Shown: one piece after another, positions 24,478-34,914 of the stretch
How the letters are laid out: every line of letters starts with the position of its first letter
How positions within the stretch are numbered: position 1 is the first letter of the stretch
DNA from: Hippophae tibetana
Lineage: Eukaryota > Streptophyta > Magnoliopsida > Rosales > Elaeagnaceae
Length of the DNA: 64,000 bases
Assembly: GCA_037013495.1 (NCBI GenBank)
Contig: CM072811.1
Location: 39,633,452 to 39,697,451 of the forward strand
Direction of reading: 5' to 3'
Program-made: the position numbers and the translations under genes
The notes under the pieces: generated by a model
What the model was told of the DNA's origin: nothing
The model's database searches: none
Seen by the model: the letters and a program-made list of their open reading frames with translations, nothing else

Positions 24478-25651
24478 ATGAATAAATCTTGGATGTCAAC
24501 GTGTAGAATTGAGCAAGACTATATTTCTAGAGTTGAAAGTTTCATGGAATTTGCTTGTAGAAATAGTAATATTGGAAGTAGTATGATTTGATGCCCATAC
24601 GTTAAATGTAAAAATGAGCGATTTCATGAATTTGATGAGATTAAGTATCACCTTATCCGTAATGGTATTCTATTGAGCTATAAATGTTTTTATTATCATG
24701 GAGAAAATATTGATAATACTTATGGGGAAAAGATAAATAAGAATGTGAGTGGATTACATACATCTTATCATAATGTACACACAGAAAATATGTTTCAACA
24801 TAATCACTCATCACATTTAGCAATGTTCTATGATTCTTCATATGTCAATCAATATCAAGAGAAGGATGTTAGCATCAGAGCTAAACAATTATGTGATAGA
24901 GCATTAATGCTTAACAGAAATCAAAAGTTGATAATCCCTTGGCCATTAAGGTTTGAACAAGGCCAAGATCATTGGATGTTGGTAATCATTGATCTGTTCA
25001 ATAATCATGCTTGGTACTGTGACTCGGCTTTCATAGAACTGAGTAAAGATACAAAAACAGTTGTTGAAATGTAAGAGTTATAGTTACATATTAGTTTCTT
25101 CTATTATTTTTTGTAATATTTAATAAAAACTAATCGTTTTAAACCTTTATAGGGCATGTAAGTTGTGGAACAAGTTTAGGGGCATTGCCCTTAAAAAATC
25201 TCATAAGCTTATATGGACAAAAGTTATGGTATGTACAAGTCAATATTAATAATTTTCTTAATTTTACAATTGAATAATAAGGATGTTCGAATATGAAAAT
25301 TCATGTACATTTTTTTTGTAGGTTCCACAACAAAATAATGGAGTCATGTGTGGTTATTATGTCATGAAGTTTATGAGCGAAATCATCACAAATATCAAAA
25401 TTCCAATTGATGATGTGGTAATATCTTTTACCCATATACATAAAAGTTTTTAACATATTTGAGTTTGTTTTTGTAAATAAATAAAATTATATTCTTATTT
25501 TGATTTTAAATACATGTAGTTCTTTGGTTGGAACAAGACGGGCTACGACCAGGAAATTTTTGATGATTTACGAGAGGAATGGGCAGAACACATGGTTCAA
25601 ATTATATCATCACAAGAAGAATCAGGAGAAGATTCTGATGATCTTGAATAG
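24478..25651 (+). pseudogene. CACTA gene: transposase-associated domain joined to Ulp1-like cysteine peptidase
   Basis: Four exons fit GT-AG rules and keep phase: 24,478-25,070, 25,153-25,228, 25,322-25,417 and 25,520-25,651. The N-terminal about 75 codons (M-N-K-S-W-M start, C-P-Y-V-K-C-K-N, H-L-I-R-N-G-I-L) match the transposase-associated domain of CACTA proteins. Downstream, W-P-L-R-F-E-Q-G-Q-D-H-W-M-L-V with the catalytic His, W-Y-C-D-S-A with the Asp, and V-P-Q-Q-N-N-G-V-M-C-G-Y-Y with Gln and Cys give a complete Ulp1/C48-type active-site set, ending in an acidic tail E-S-G-E-D-S-D-D-L-E. The TNP2 transposase core that normally lies between is absent. One in-frame TGA at 24,589-24,591, just before C-P-Y-V-K-C, is the only break and sits where Arg (CGA) is usual. 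The peptidase half remains open from about codon 39. Confidence 0.82.
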
Positions 25652-25678
25652 CATATGACAACATAATAGTAAATTTTT

Positions 25679-26312
25679 TAATGATTTAATTTCTCTATTT
25701 ATTCCTGTGTCTGAAATCACTTGTTTGATAGATGATTAATCATATGCTTATGTATTTAGGAGAATGTATTGTTTTATGGACCTATTTTTGGCCCAAACTA
25801 CATCTCATCTCTCTTTCCTACTTTCCTTACAAACTTATATTAGCACTTTATTAATCATTTGTTTATAAATATGAATTTATCTAGAATCTCTACTAATATT
25901 TTTAATACTATAATGAGCTCTAAATGGACAAATCAGGTATATGTAACTCTGATTTGTTTCTTGGTTTGTATGAGTTTTGGTGCCCATGAACGTATTCCAT
26001 ATGTTTAAGGGCACCAAAACTCACACAAGCCAAGTAAGAAATCGAAGTTACACTTGCTTTCATATTTAGAGTTCATTATATATAACATTAAAAAATACTA
26101 GTAGAGATTCCAGATAACTTCATATATATAGACAAATGATTAATAAAGTGCTAATATGAGTTCGTCGAATGTCGCTGTACGTGGTAATCTCTTTTTGATG
26201 GTAATATTTATAATGATTTAATTTCTTCATTCGTATGTCTGAAGTTTAGATTACTTTTTTGATGGATGTTTTACGTGCTCATGTATGTAGGGGAATATGA
26301 ATTGTTATATGG
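25679..26312. repeat. direct repeats flanking a foldback in the CACTA 3' part
   Basis: AATGATTTAATTTCT ... TGTCTGAA ... ATGTATTTAGGAGAATG ... TTATGGA at about 25,679-25,781 recurs with roughly 75 percent match at about 26,211-26,312. The first copy lies just after the gene's stop codon. The foldback sits between the two. Confidence 0.6.
25831..26163. repeat. long foldback (two arms of about 155 nt)
   Basis: Sequence 25,831-25,985 is repeated in inverted form at 26,009-26,163. The innermost 14 bp (GAGTTTTGGTGCCC / GGGCACCAAAACTC) are exact and enclose a 23-nt loop, and the outermost part (TATTAGCACTTTATTAATCA) is exact too. Small mismatches and bulges lie between. A transcript would form a long, nearly perfect hairpin. 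It resembles a nested foldback or MITE inside the CACTA, or a hairpin small-RNA source. Confidence 0.8.
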
Positions 26313-26604
26313 ATCAGCTTTTTTTTTATCATAATGCTTGTGAAGGCCAATCAAGATTCTAAGCCAACCAAGCTTACTCGATCGTATAATTACACTTTGA
26401 TGATATTATTTTATTTGTAATTTAAGTTAACTATATGTATTATATATACATTATTTGTTTTTATAATAAATTTAATTATTAAGTAATTAAATATATTTAA
26501 ATTTTTAATTATTTGTATTATTATTTTATATTTTTTATGTTATATATATATTGAATAATACGAAAAATGAAAATAAAAATAAAAACAAATCATAAAATGT
26601 ACGG

Positions 26605-26701
26605 ATAAAGTCAATTCATCCCGTGAACCGACTTTACATTTTAAGTCGCTAAATTTAAAGTCAGTTTTTAACCGACTTTAATGCATATTTCTATAGTAGT
26701 G
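26605..26701. repeat. right subterminal region of the CACTA element
   Basis: Four copies of AAAGTCRRTT / AACCGACTTTA alternate in orientation before the terminal CTATAGTAGTG. They mirror the AAAGTCAGTT words at the left end, supporting that both ends belong to one element. Confidence 0.7.
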
Positions 26702-27479
26702 GAAAGTCCACCATAATAAACCTAATGAAGTAGCTGCTCTCGAAGAGAGGTTTTAGGAATTCAAAGTTGCACCCATTTGAAGATGTATCCTTAATGAATG
26801 AGAAATTCATCTACAAGTATACGATTTTGACATTGGTTCCAAAGGATGCCTAAGTCTATATCATCCTTACATATATTAGGTAAAATGTCAAAACTTGTAA
26901 TTTGGATAGCAAATATGATTTTCTGCTCAAGGCATCTGCTACTATGTTCTTGGTGTCATATTTATGTTTAAAAACATAATTGAACTTTTGCAAAAATAAT
27001 CCCCATATGATATGCATGCAATTCATCGATTTTTGAGAGTTGACAAATTATAGTGCATAATGATCTGAATGCAATTTTTTTTCCTTTAAATGAGATAATG
27101 TTCCCAATGTTTGAAACATTTGATTATAGTATAGAACTTATATTCGTAAGTGATCCATTTTTATCTTATCTCATTCAATGTTTCACAGAAAAACTCGATT
27201 GAACTTCCTTTCTATATAAGCACAACACCTATGCTAGTGCTATAGGCATCACTTTCAATCTCAAAGACCTTTTCTAAATTAGGAAGTTCCAAGGCAAGTA
27301 CACTGTATGATTTTTGTTTAACTTTTTGTAAACATTGATTTTGCAAATCTTTCCAATGAAATTTTCCTTTATTTAAAGACTCAGTAATAACAACAATAAT
27401 AGAGCTAAATATTTTGATAATTTTTCCATAGAAAGTTTTTAAACCATGGTAACTACATACCTATTGAATGTTAGAAGGA

Positions 27480-27950
27480 GTTTTGTATTCTTTAATGGCT
27501 TGAGAACTTGAGTCATGAATCTTATAAATGTGCTTGGAGCATTGCATAAGCCAAAGAGTATAACAAGCCATTCATAGAGTGACTTACGTGTCTTGAAGGT
27601 AGTTTCCCACTCATCTTTAGGTTTAATCTTGATTTGATGATAGCCACTCTTAAGATCTAGTTTGAAAAAACACTTAGGCCATTAAACTTATTTAGCATAT
27701 CCTCCAAGTGAGGGATAGGGAACTTGTATTTGATTGTGATTTTATAAACGGTTCTATTGTACACATGAATCCTATAGGTGCTATCTTTTGTAGGGAAAAG
27801 TAAAGCTAGTATAGCATAGATACTTAGGCTCTCTTGAATGTGCCTTTTACTGAGTAGATCATATATAACGCCATGTAAAATATCATGTTCATATAGGCTC
27901 ATTTTGTAATGGGGCATATTAGGTAGCTTTGCACCTAGAAGAATCAATTT
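27480..27950 (-). pseudogene. Reina-like reverse transcriptase, catalytic part deleted
   Basis: The minus strand reads [56 protein letters not shown] and V-L-K-P, closely following chromoviral gypsy RT. Immediately after V-L-K-P the usual F-V-V-V-Y-F-D-D-I region is missing and unrelated frames follow. The copy therefore lacks the two catalytic aspartates. Confidence 0.75.
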
Positions 27951-28559
27951 GGTGTCAAATGTTTCTTAAGAGATGTAAATCATTACTTCTTCAGAATATA
28001 CATCCTTGTATTCTTCTAACAACTGTTGTAAGCTATAAGTATAGCATGAACTGTATTACTTACCTCTTTGGATACCAATATGAGTACTATTTTATCTTTG
28101 GAAAACTCTTAAAGGAGTTTCTTGTCATTGATTGTGACTATTACCTTTTTGGCGCCCTAGTGTGAACCACTGGTTCAAGTTCAAGCACTAGAATCAAATG
28201 GATTTTTTTACCCTTCCAAGGAAAAATATATGTATTCTCCTTACCATGGTATGTTATTTCAACACCAAACCACCGACAAACATGTATATCGACCACATGA
28301 TAAATGGAAAGGTCTTGATAATGCTTCTCTATTGAGAAAGGAACCCTACAGTATTCAATAACTTTTTTTTCAACTCCTTTTTTGACTCATCCAATTCTGT
28401 AAGTTTTGGGGTGTGGCTCAACAATAAATCCCAAAACCTTAAACAAAATTTGAAACAACATTCTCATTATATCCATTGTTTATAATGACATTGCATAGCT
28501 TATTTATGGTGCATGTAGTTTGAAAAATATCATGCCCTTGAGTTTTCCTTTCTTGCTTT

Positions 28560-29400
28560 GGAATGAGTAGGAGTTTTTGAAAAATGCACACAACAGTCTA
28601 ACCTTGGTCTCTCTCTTCTTCCACTCTCTCAGGTTTTTGTAGCTCATATTTATGAGCATTTGCATACCCTTTATCTAATACTCCAAAATCCTTAACATAA
28701 TTAAATGCTTTTTTCTGAGGACATTCACTTGATTGATATCCTGGCTATAAATACTTGAAGCACTTGAATGTGACATGCTTATTATAAGGGTTGGTTTTGG
28801 GTGAGTAGGTATTGGGCTTGGGTGAGTTTTTGTATTAGCTTGAGGGTTCACCAGTTGGTTTGTAAGTTGATTGGGATGGATTAGGGATGGATTAGGGATG
28901 GGTTAATAGGACTTTGCATTTCTTTCAAAATGTGGTTCAACATATTATTTTCTAGTATAAGAGGCATGAGTAGTTCTATCCATTTGTGCTTCAAATTTAG
29001 TGGCTATTGATATAGCTTTAGCTAATGTCATTTGGGCTCCAACATCTAGCTTATCTTTTAGAGATTCCTTAAGACCAAAAATGAAACATAATATCTCAAA
29101 GGAGATATCCTTATTTAGGTTATTTCTAGCACTTAATCTCTAAAATTCATCAGCATAATCAGTGACAGTTTATGTATCTTGATAGAATTGAATGAATCGA
29201 GTATAAAGAGTTTACTTATAGTCATCTAGTAAAAAACGTTTTCCCATCAAATGCTTCAACCTGTCCCAAGATTAAACTATGGCTAGTCCATTTGCTTTTA
29301 AGTAAGCTCAATTCTCTCCCACCATACTAAAGCTCCTCCATGAAATTTATAAACTACCATCTTGACTATTTTCTTCTTCTTGGCCTCCAAAAGTTTTAGA
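28560..29400 (-). pseudogene. Reina-like gag and zinc-knuckle remnant
   Basis: Broken minus-strand frames give gag-like segments between 29,400 and 28,900, then a Pro/Thr/Ser-rich linker and a knuckle relic C-F-K-Y ... P-G-Y-Q-S-S-E-C-P-Q-K near 28,730-28,790, in which one Cys and the His have become Tyr. The same segment recurs in the second copy at about 47,000-47,880. Confidence 0.5.
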
Positions 29401-30637
29401 TCATAAATCTCCTTTTGAAATTTATATAACAAAAAGCCTAATTATCTTGTTTTGTATGTTATTGGTAGCTCATGTTACCCTTGCATGAGGTCCTACAATT
29501 CTAATAAATTGCAACCTCGTTCTTTTGAATGTACTTTTTTGGATATACTTCAAAACAATGTGATTTCATTTGTTTATAATTAAAGATATGTTATCTTTCA
29601 TGAGTCTCATTTTTTTCTATGGTTCTCATTCATCTAATTTTTCTACTAATTATGTCTCTAATGTTCTTGATTCTACTATTTTTCTTATTTCTCCATCATA
29701 TGTTCCTCTTGTTCCTGTTGATGCTTCCTTGGGTCATTCCTCTGGTATGTCCTCTCCTGTGTAGTCCTCTCATGTTCCTTCACCTTCTAATGTTGTTGAT
29801 TTACCTTTTCTTTTACTTGTGTCTAGTGATCCAGTGTCTACATCATCTATTGTTCCTTCTTCTTTGATTCTTGTTTCCTTTGAATACTCATCATATGACC
29901 ACTAGGTCCAAAGTTGGTATTCATAATCCTAATGTTTGTCATGCAACCATCTTGCCTTAGCCATCTAGTTACAAGGCTACCTTGAACATTCTTAAATGGA
30001 AGGCTACAATGCAACTTGAGTATGATGGTCTTGTCAAAAATGTTACTTAGAAATTGGTTCCCTACTAGTTGGCAAGGTTACCATAAACTATAAATGTGTT
30101 TTTTGAGTTAAACTCCTTCCTAGCAAGTTGTTGGACAAATACAAATCTTATATAGTTGCTGGAGGATTTCTGTATCAAGATGGTATGGATTATTTTGATA
30201 CTTTTAGCCCTATTATCAAATCTACCACCATTCGTGTGGTAATTACAATTGCTCTTTATCAAGGTTGGAAACTTAGGTAGATTGACACAAATAATGCTTT
30301 TTTAAATAGTGAACTTTCAAAAGAGGTATATATGTATCAACCTCCTTGTTTTGACATGTCTAGTACTACTGGTAAGGTTTTGTTTTGTAAGCTAAAGAAA
30401 GCTTTATATGGCCTTAAGCAGGCACCATGAGCATACTTCCAAAAATTGCACATATGTCTTCTTGGGTATGTTAATGACATGCTCATAAACAAAATTAATA
30501 ATGCTAAGATTGATGCACTAGTTCTTCAACTTAACTCTCATTTTACGCTAAAGGATTTAGGGAAAATGGATTATTTCTTATGTCTTGAGGTTGTTTGAGA
30601 CAGTGACAAAATAACTCTCGACCAACAAAAATATGTT

Positions 30638-31033
30638 GTGGATCTGTTGGAATCCACTGATTTGCACGAGTCTAATTTTCTTGCTACACCAATGACTTCG
30701 GGGAGGATTATTAGTGATTTTGATGGTAATCCATTTGTTGATCCTTCATATTACAGAAGAGTAGTTGGCTCTTTTCTCTATTGCACTCTAACTAGGCCCA
30801 ACATAGCATTTAATATCAATAAACTTTGTTGGTTTATGTTTATACCCGTAAAGGTGCACTGGGTAGCTGTTAAAAGACTCCTAAGGTGTCTAAAGGGTAC
30901 TTCTAGCTATGGTTTAACCATGTTCAAGTTTACAAACTTGAATATAATAGATTTTTGTGACTTAACTAGGCTTCCAATTCTGATGACAGGAGATGCATCA
31001 GTGCTTAATGCATTTAATTGGGAGATAATTTGA
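30638..31033 (+). pseudogene. copia RT C-terminus and RNase H start
   Basis: A 131-codon open stretch reads D-L-L-E-S-T-D-L-H-E-S-N, P-F-V-D-P-S-Y-Y-R-R-V-V-G-S-F-L-Y, L-T-R-P-N-I-A-F-N-I-N-K-L and H-W-V-A-V-K-R-L-L-R-C-L-K-G-T. These are the conserved blocks linking copia RT to RNase H. After about 30,930 the frame departs from the family, so the copy is dead. Confidence 0.8.
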
Positions 31034-31400
31034 TATCCTCGCAATCCAACAAGCAAAAAATAATGTCACGAATACTAAATCAAAGTATAGAGAATTAGCT
31101 CTAACAGTTGTGGAAATTGTTTGTTTATAACCAAATTACATGTGTTAATTAGCAAGCCACTGGTTGTGTTTTGTGATCACTTAAGCACCACTTGTTTATC
31201 ACAAAATTCAATATTTCATGTAAGAACGAAACACATAGCTATCGATCATCACTTTGTGAGAGATCCAATAGTTGAAAAACTTTTTTAAGTGAAGCATATC
31301 TACTTTGATGCATAGATAACAGATGTACTAAGCCTCTTACATGATCAACATTTTTTATCCTTAAGAAGCAAACTATTGGTTTTTCAAAAACCTCAAGTTT

Positions 31401-31627
31401 GAGGGATGATGTTGTGAATTAAATTGTAAAGTGAAGTGTGTGTGCATGTTAATGTGAATATAGTCTGTTACAGGTAGCATTTAAGTAATTAGTTACTACA
31501 CGTGTACGTTGTTAGACACTACATATTGTAATATATAAGCACCTTCTTGTATTCGGTCCATACACATTGTTTGAGGTAGAAAATTTCAAATTCAACTCTT
31601 GATTCTTTCTTCTCCCCTATGTTTACA
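31401..31627 (+). repeat. copia 3' LTR (about 218 bp)
   Basis: A GTTTGAGGGA purine tract directly precedes TGTTGTGAATT at 31,410. The following 218 bp end with TTTACA at 31,627 and include an ATATATAAG TATA-like site near 31,533. TG...CA ends and position after RNase H support a 3' LTR. The matching LTR is not present in the second copy. Confidence 0.6.
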
Positions 31628-32343
31628 TAAGTTTAGTATGATATGGCTGCAAGATGTTTTGTTCTTTGCATGTTTGAATTAAGGAACATATTATCTAATT
31701 GGTTGTAGAGTTAGAAACCTTGTTAACGTGAATTATTATTTATTATTAGAATATATATATCATTAATCAAATTATTTTATCTCTATTTTTTAATAAGTAA
31801 TTCTTTTAGAATAAAAAATTCTATTAATTTTAAAATTTTTTAACCAAAAATATCACATTACATTTTAATTAAAAATATGCACTACCACATATTCAATAAA
31901 TAATTTCTAATTAATATGATAAACTTGCTATATATGTATTTTTTTTATATACGTGATCAACTGCTTTAAGCCGGTGTCTTTAAGAAAGTTTGATGGTTTT
32001 TAAAATTAATTAGCTAGTTATATATTTGATTCTTAATACAAAATGAGTTATTTGTTTTTAAAATATATTATTAATTAATTTAATTAATTATTAAATATTT
32101 ATATATTTTTTAATTATTATACTATTTTTTTATATATATTTTTATATTAAATACGTAACATAGCCTAACGTTGACACCCTACTATGATGCACCAATGTTG
32201 CAAGGACAACAACTTAATTTATGTATCAAATACACCTACGACAACTTACTTTAAATATCAATTAAATGTAATGTTTATTAAATCATGTATCATATAATTA
32301 CTATATATCCAAATGCTGACTACAAGATCTACTACATATAATG

Positions 32344-32387
<44 letters not shown>

Positions 32388-32690
32388 TTTCAATAAATAT
32401 AATACAGAATTCAATTCATTTCTTATGTCTCTTTAGTGATCATTAAAATTTCTAACATATAAAATTTATTAAGAATAATTTTAATTTAAAATACTATATT
32501 TATATATTTTAAAAATAATTAATAATTCTTTTCTAATACAATGTGTTCGCAGTTAACGATGAAACGTTAAAATTGTTAGACATCGATCATTGGTTTCTTT
32601 TTTAATATTTTATTTGGTTTTAATTTTTTTTATTTATCTATATTGTATTAAATCTTGCCCTTACTTTTTTATTGAAATCTTGAAAAAATA
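31628..32690. other. AT-rich spacer
   Basis: No gene seen. The stretch holds a (TA)n run of about 20 units at 32,345-32,385 and is not obviously matched by the corresponding interval in the second duplication unit (56,820-58,190). Confidence 0.6.
32345..32385. repeat. (TA)n microsatellite
   Basis: An uninterrupted TA dinucleotide run of about 41 bp. Confidence 0.95.

Positions 32691-32721
<31 letters not shown>
32691..32721. repeat. (AAT)n microsatellite at the duplication edge
   Basis: About ten AAT repeats. A shorter AAT run occurs at the equivalent place in unit 2 (58,190-58,205), and sequence similarity between the units begins here. Confidence 0.9.
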
Positions 32722-32891
32722 GATGCTTTTATATCTTATACAGAACACATGACAACGAAACCTTAATTTCACACCAAAATTACAAAAAAAAAAAACCTTA
32801 ATTCCACACATCTAGAGGAAAAAGCGCACACAAACAATCTTACATCTTATTCATGAAACGTCAAGAAAGTAGAAGACATTTCTTTGATTTC

Positions 32892-33368
32892 TCAAGCAGT
32901 GATTTCGATTGGTCTGACCTCAGGTTTCTTCATCTCTTCCTTAGGCACAGTAACAGTAAGTACACCATTCTCCAAGCTAGCCTTAACTTCATCCATCTTA
33001 GCATTATCAGGCAATCTGAATCTCCTCATAAACTTCCCACTACTCCTCTCAAGTCTATGCCACTTGTCATTCTTCTCTTCCTCTTCTTTGCTTCTCTCTC
33101 CACTAATCTGCAAAATTCTGCCTTCTTCAACTTCAACTTTTACCTCCTCTTTCTTAAGACCAGGAAGGTCAGCTTTGAAAATGTGAGATTCTGGGGTTTC
33201 TTTCCAGTCAATTCTCAAGTTGGCAAAAGCAGAGGTTTCTCTTGCTGAAGAGGGCATATTAGTAACTGTATTGTTGAAGAAGCCATCATACGGGTCCCAA
33301 ATGTCTAGAGAGAATGGATCAAGCACATTGGTTCTTCGACCACCAAAGAAGCTTGGAATGAGGGACAT
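32892..33368 (-). CDS. cytosolic class I small heat-shock protein, copy 1 (158 aa)
   Basis: An intact single-exon gene. Class I sHSPs form 12-subunit oligomers in the cytosol that hold heat-denatured proteins for refolding by HSP70/HSP101. Residues 1-30 ([22 protein letters not shown]) are the class I signature. The alpha-crystallin domain covers about 48-143, with K-A-D-L-P-G-L near 65-71, [12 protein letters not shown] near 102-113 and the consensus I block G-V-L-T-V at 135-139. The C-terminal oligomerisation motif I-E-I is at 154-156. Length (about 18 kDa) is normal. The ATG at 33,366-33,368 fits the family start and has a TATA box about 95 bp upstream. The two long open frames on the opposite strand are shadows. 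The last residue is Ala; copy 2 has Ser. Confidence 0.97.
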   Translation of the reverse strand: MSLIPSFFGGRRTNVLDPFSLDIWDPYDGFFNNTVTNMPSSARETSAFANLRIDWKETPESHIFKADLPGLKKEEVKVEVEEGRILQISGERSKEEEEKNDKWHRLERSSGKFMRRFRLPDNAKMDEVKASLENGVLTVTVPKEEMKKPEVRPIEITA

Positions 33369-33463
33369 TTTTTGTTGAAAAGATTATTTAATTAAGAAAA
33401 AGAGCAAGGAGAGCTTTGAAATGTTGATTGGTTTTTATGGTAAAAGAAGCTGATATGTAGCAT

Positions 33464-33518
33464 TATTTATAGAAGCCAGCAGAGGGTTCGGGAAATTTTG
33501 AAATTTAGAAGAAAATTC
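33464..33518 (-). promoter_or_regulatory. sHSP copy 1 promoter: TATA box and heat-shock elements
   Basis: On the minus strand TATAAATA lies at 33,464-33,471, about 96 bp before the ATG. Just upstream, TTCGGGAA (33,487-33,494) followed by an imperfect TTT unit, and GAAAATTC (33,511-33,518) with a further GAA beside it, are inverted GAA/TTC pentamers, the binding pattern of heat-shock factors. This spacing is typical of plant sHSP promoters and predicts heat induction. Confidence 0.75.
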
Positions 33519-34914
33519 TGGTACGTTCATGGTCGAATATTACTCTTATAATTAAAGCGTAAAAGGAGAAAAATATATATTTATGGCCCACCGTTTTTTC
33601 TTGTGCCTTCTACTACCTCCCTGAATCATGACGATTGACGAAACAGGTTTATTATTATAATAATGGTACAAAAAAATAGTAAAGCTTTGATGCTTCCCGA
33701 ATTGGTATTTTTAGATTATTTTTCATTATTATTTTTTGTATCATTAATATCAAATGTGATAATTAATTATATTTTTTTGTTTAAATTTAATAGAATTTTT
33801 AAAAAAATTGAAATAGTATAAATATATTAACTATTGTTAACATTGAACAAAATGTATCCTATAAATTTATATAAAAATATTTGATATAACTCAATTAATA
33901 ATAAATGTAAAATATGATATTAAAATAATAATAAGTATAATTAAAAGTTATCACTTATATTAAATGGGTTAGTTTTATAACATTCCATCAAAATTTGTTT
34001 GTTGAATGAAAATTTCTCATAATAAATAAAAATTTAAATATTTTTAATTAAATATTCCACTATGTACTCTCATGAAATGTTTAAGAAGGATATGTAATTC
34101 CACGTAATAAGACACTTTAAATGAGATCGAGGACTTTCGTACAAAGTTAATACACATGGTAAGTTTTAAGTTAAATTGCACACACTGTTAGAAATTCCAT
34201 CAATTATTCTAATTTGAGAAATCAAATATCATTGTTTAGATTTAGAATATATTATACTAACTATGATGTTATTTAGATTGAAAAATATATAATCTATTCA
34301 TATTTATATTGAAAGATTTTATAAATTATTTTTATTTGATCTAAATCAAAATGTTCTTAAAATTATAAATAAATATATAAATTATTTTATAATTTGTTAT
34401 ATTTAAATATTATATATATCACAATTATATTAAATTATTATTTTTGTCTAAAACATAAATATACATCTTAAATTTTTATAAGAATTTAATAAGTGTCCAA
34501 GTATACTTCTTATTATTTTGATTTTTTTAATTGTGATTGCAAATAATAAATTATACTAAAGATACACTAGTTTGTTGTATATATTGTATTTTATATATGA
34601 CAATAGTTTATACATAAATTATAGTTTCAATCTGACCTTATCTAATCCAAAAAAATTGATATGTTTGGATTCAGATTGGTTTGAATTGGTAACATTATCA
34701 AATCGAATTTGGATTTGAATCTTCAATTCAATTATGATTAAATCGGATTTTAATTGATGAAAAACATGTGGTTTCAATTCACTACTATCCCTTTACATTA
34801 CACATTTTTTAAAACTTTTAAAAATAATGGGTAATCTTATAAATTATATGAGCTTAATTAGAAGCATTTTATATAATATTGTGTTTATATCTACACATCT
34901 TTTATAAATAACGT
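33519..34914. other. spacer between sHSP copy 1 and the Tat LTR
   Basis: No gene seen. The first about 200 bp are nearly identical to the second unit. From about 33,710 indels appear, and around 34,150-34,330 the match falls to about 89 percent by eye. Confidence 0.6.

Larger units (their letters stand above)
23043..26701 (+). mobile_element. CACTA (En/Spm) DNA transposon, 3,659 bp, both ends present
   Basis: The element starts CACTACTACAAAAATG at 23,043 and ends with ...TTTCTATAGTAGTG at 26,701, whose complement begins CACTACTATAGAAAT; these are matching CACTA terminal repeats. The 3-bp word GAA flanks both sides (23,040-23,042 and 26,702-26,704), the expected CACTA target duplication. Subterminal AAAGTCAGTT-type motifs occur in both orientations near both ends, and a long GC-rich repeat field lies inside the left end. 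The only gene inside joins a transposase-associated domain to a Ulp1-like peptidase; the central TNP2 transposase is missing, so the copy is non-autonomous. Confidence 0.92.
22880..29461 (-). mobile_element. Reina-like Ty3/gypsy remnant, copy 1, interrupted by the CACTA
   Basis: From high to low coordinates the minus strand carries gag (29,400-28,900), a decayed zinc-knuckle region near 28,700-28,790, RT (27,950-27,480), RNase H remnants and the RNase H-integrase linker near 26,705-26,830, reading G-Y-I-F-K ... I-P-K-T-S-L-R-E-Q-L-L and Y-Y-G-G-L. The next integrase-like piece, D-F-G-V-L-I-K-M-M, appears left of the CACTA at about 22,960-23,010, so the CACTA probably sits inside the integrase. 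The right end is joined abruptly to a copia fragment. Many stops throughout. Confidence 0.7.
29462..31627 (+). mobile_element. Ty1/copia remnant, copy 1 (IN C-terminus to 3' LTR)
   Basis: The plus strand begins abruptly in the integrase C-terminus (L-L-Q-N-N-V ... R-Y-V-I-F-H-E-S-H-F near 29,550-29,620) with a Ser/Pro/Val-rich linker, then RT (29,900-30,600), RNase H (30,640-31,330) and an LTR. Stops and shifts are frequent. The catalytic motif reads Y-V-N-D-M-L at about 30,468, with the first catalytic Asp changed to Asn. The same element exists with its missing 5' half at 53,585-56,757. Confidence 0.8.

Noticed and set aside
32853..33248. Plus-strand open frames of 131 and 100 codons opposite the sHSP gene, repeated at 58,349-58,744
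   Set aside because: They lie antisense to a strongly conserved gene and follow its codon pattern; their preservation in both units is explained by the sHSP coding constraint.
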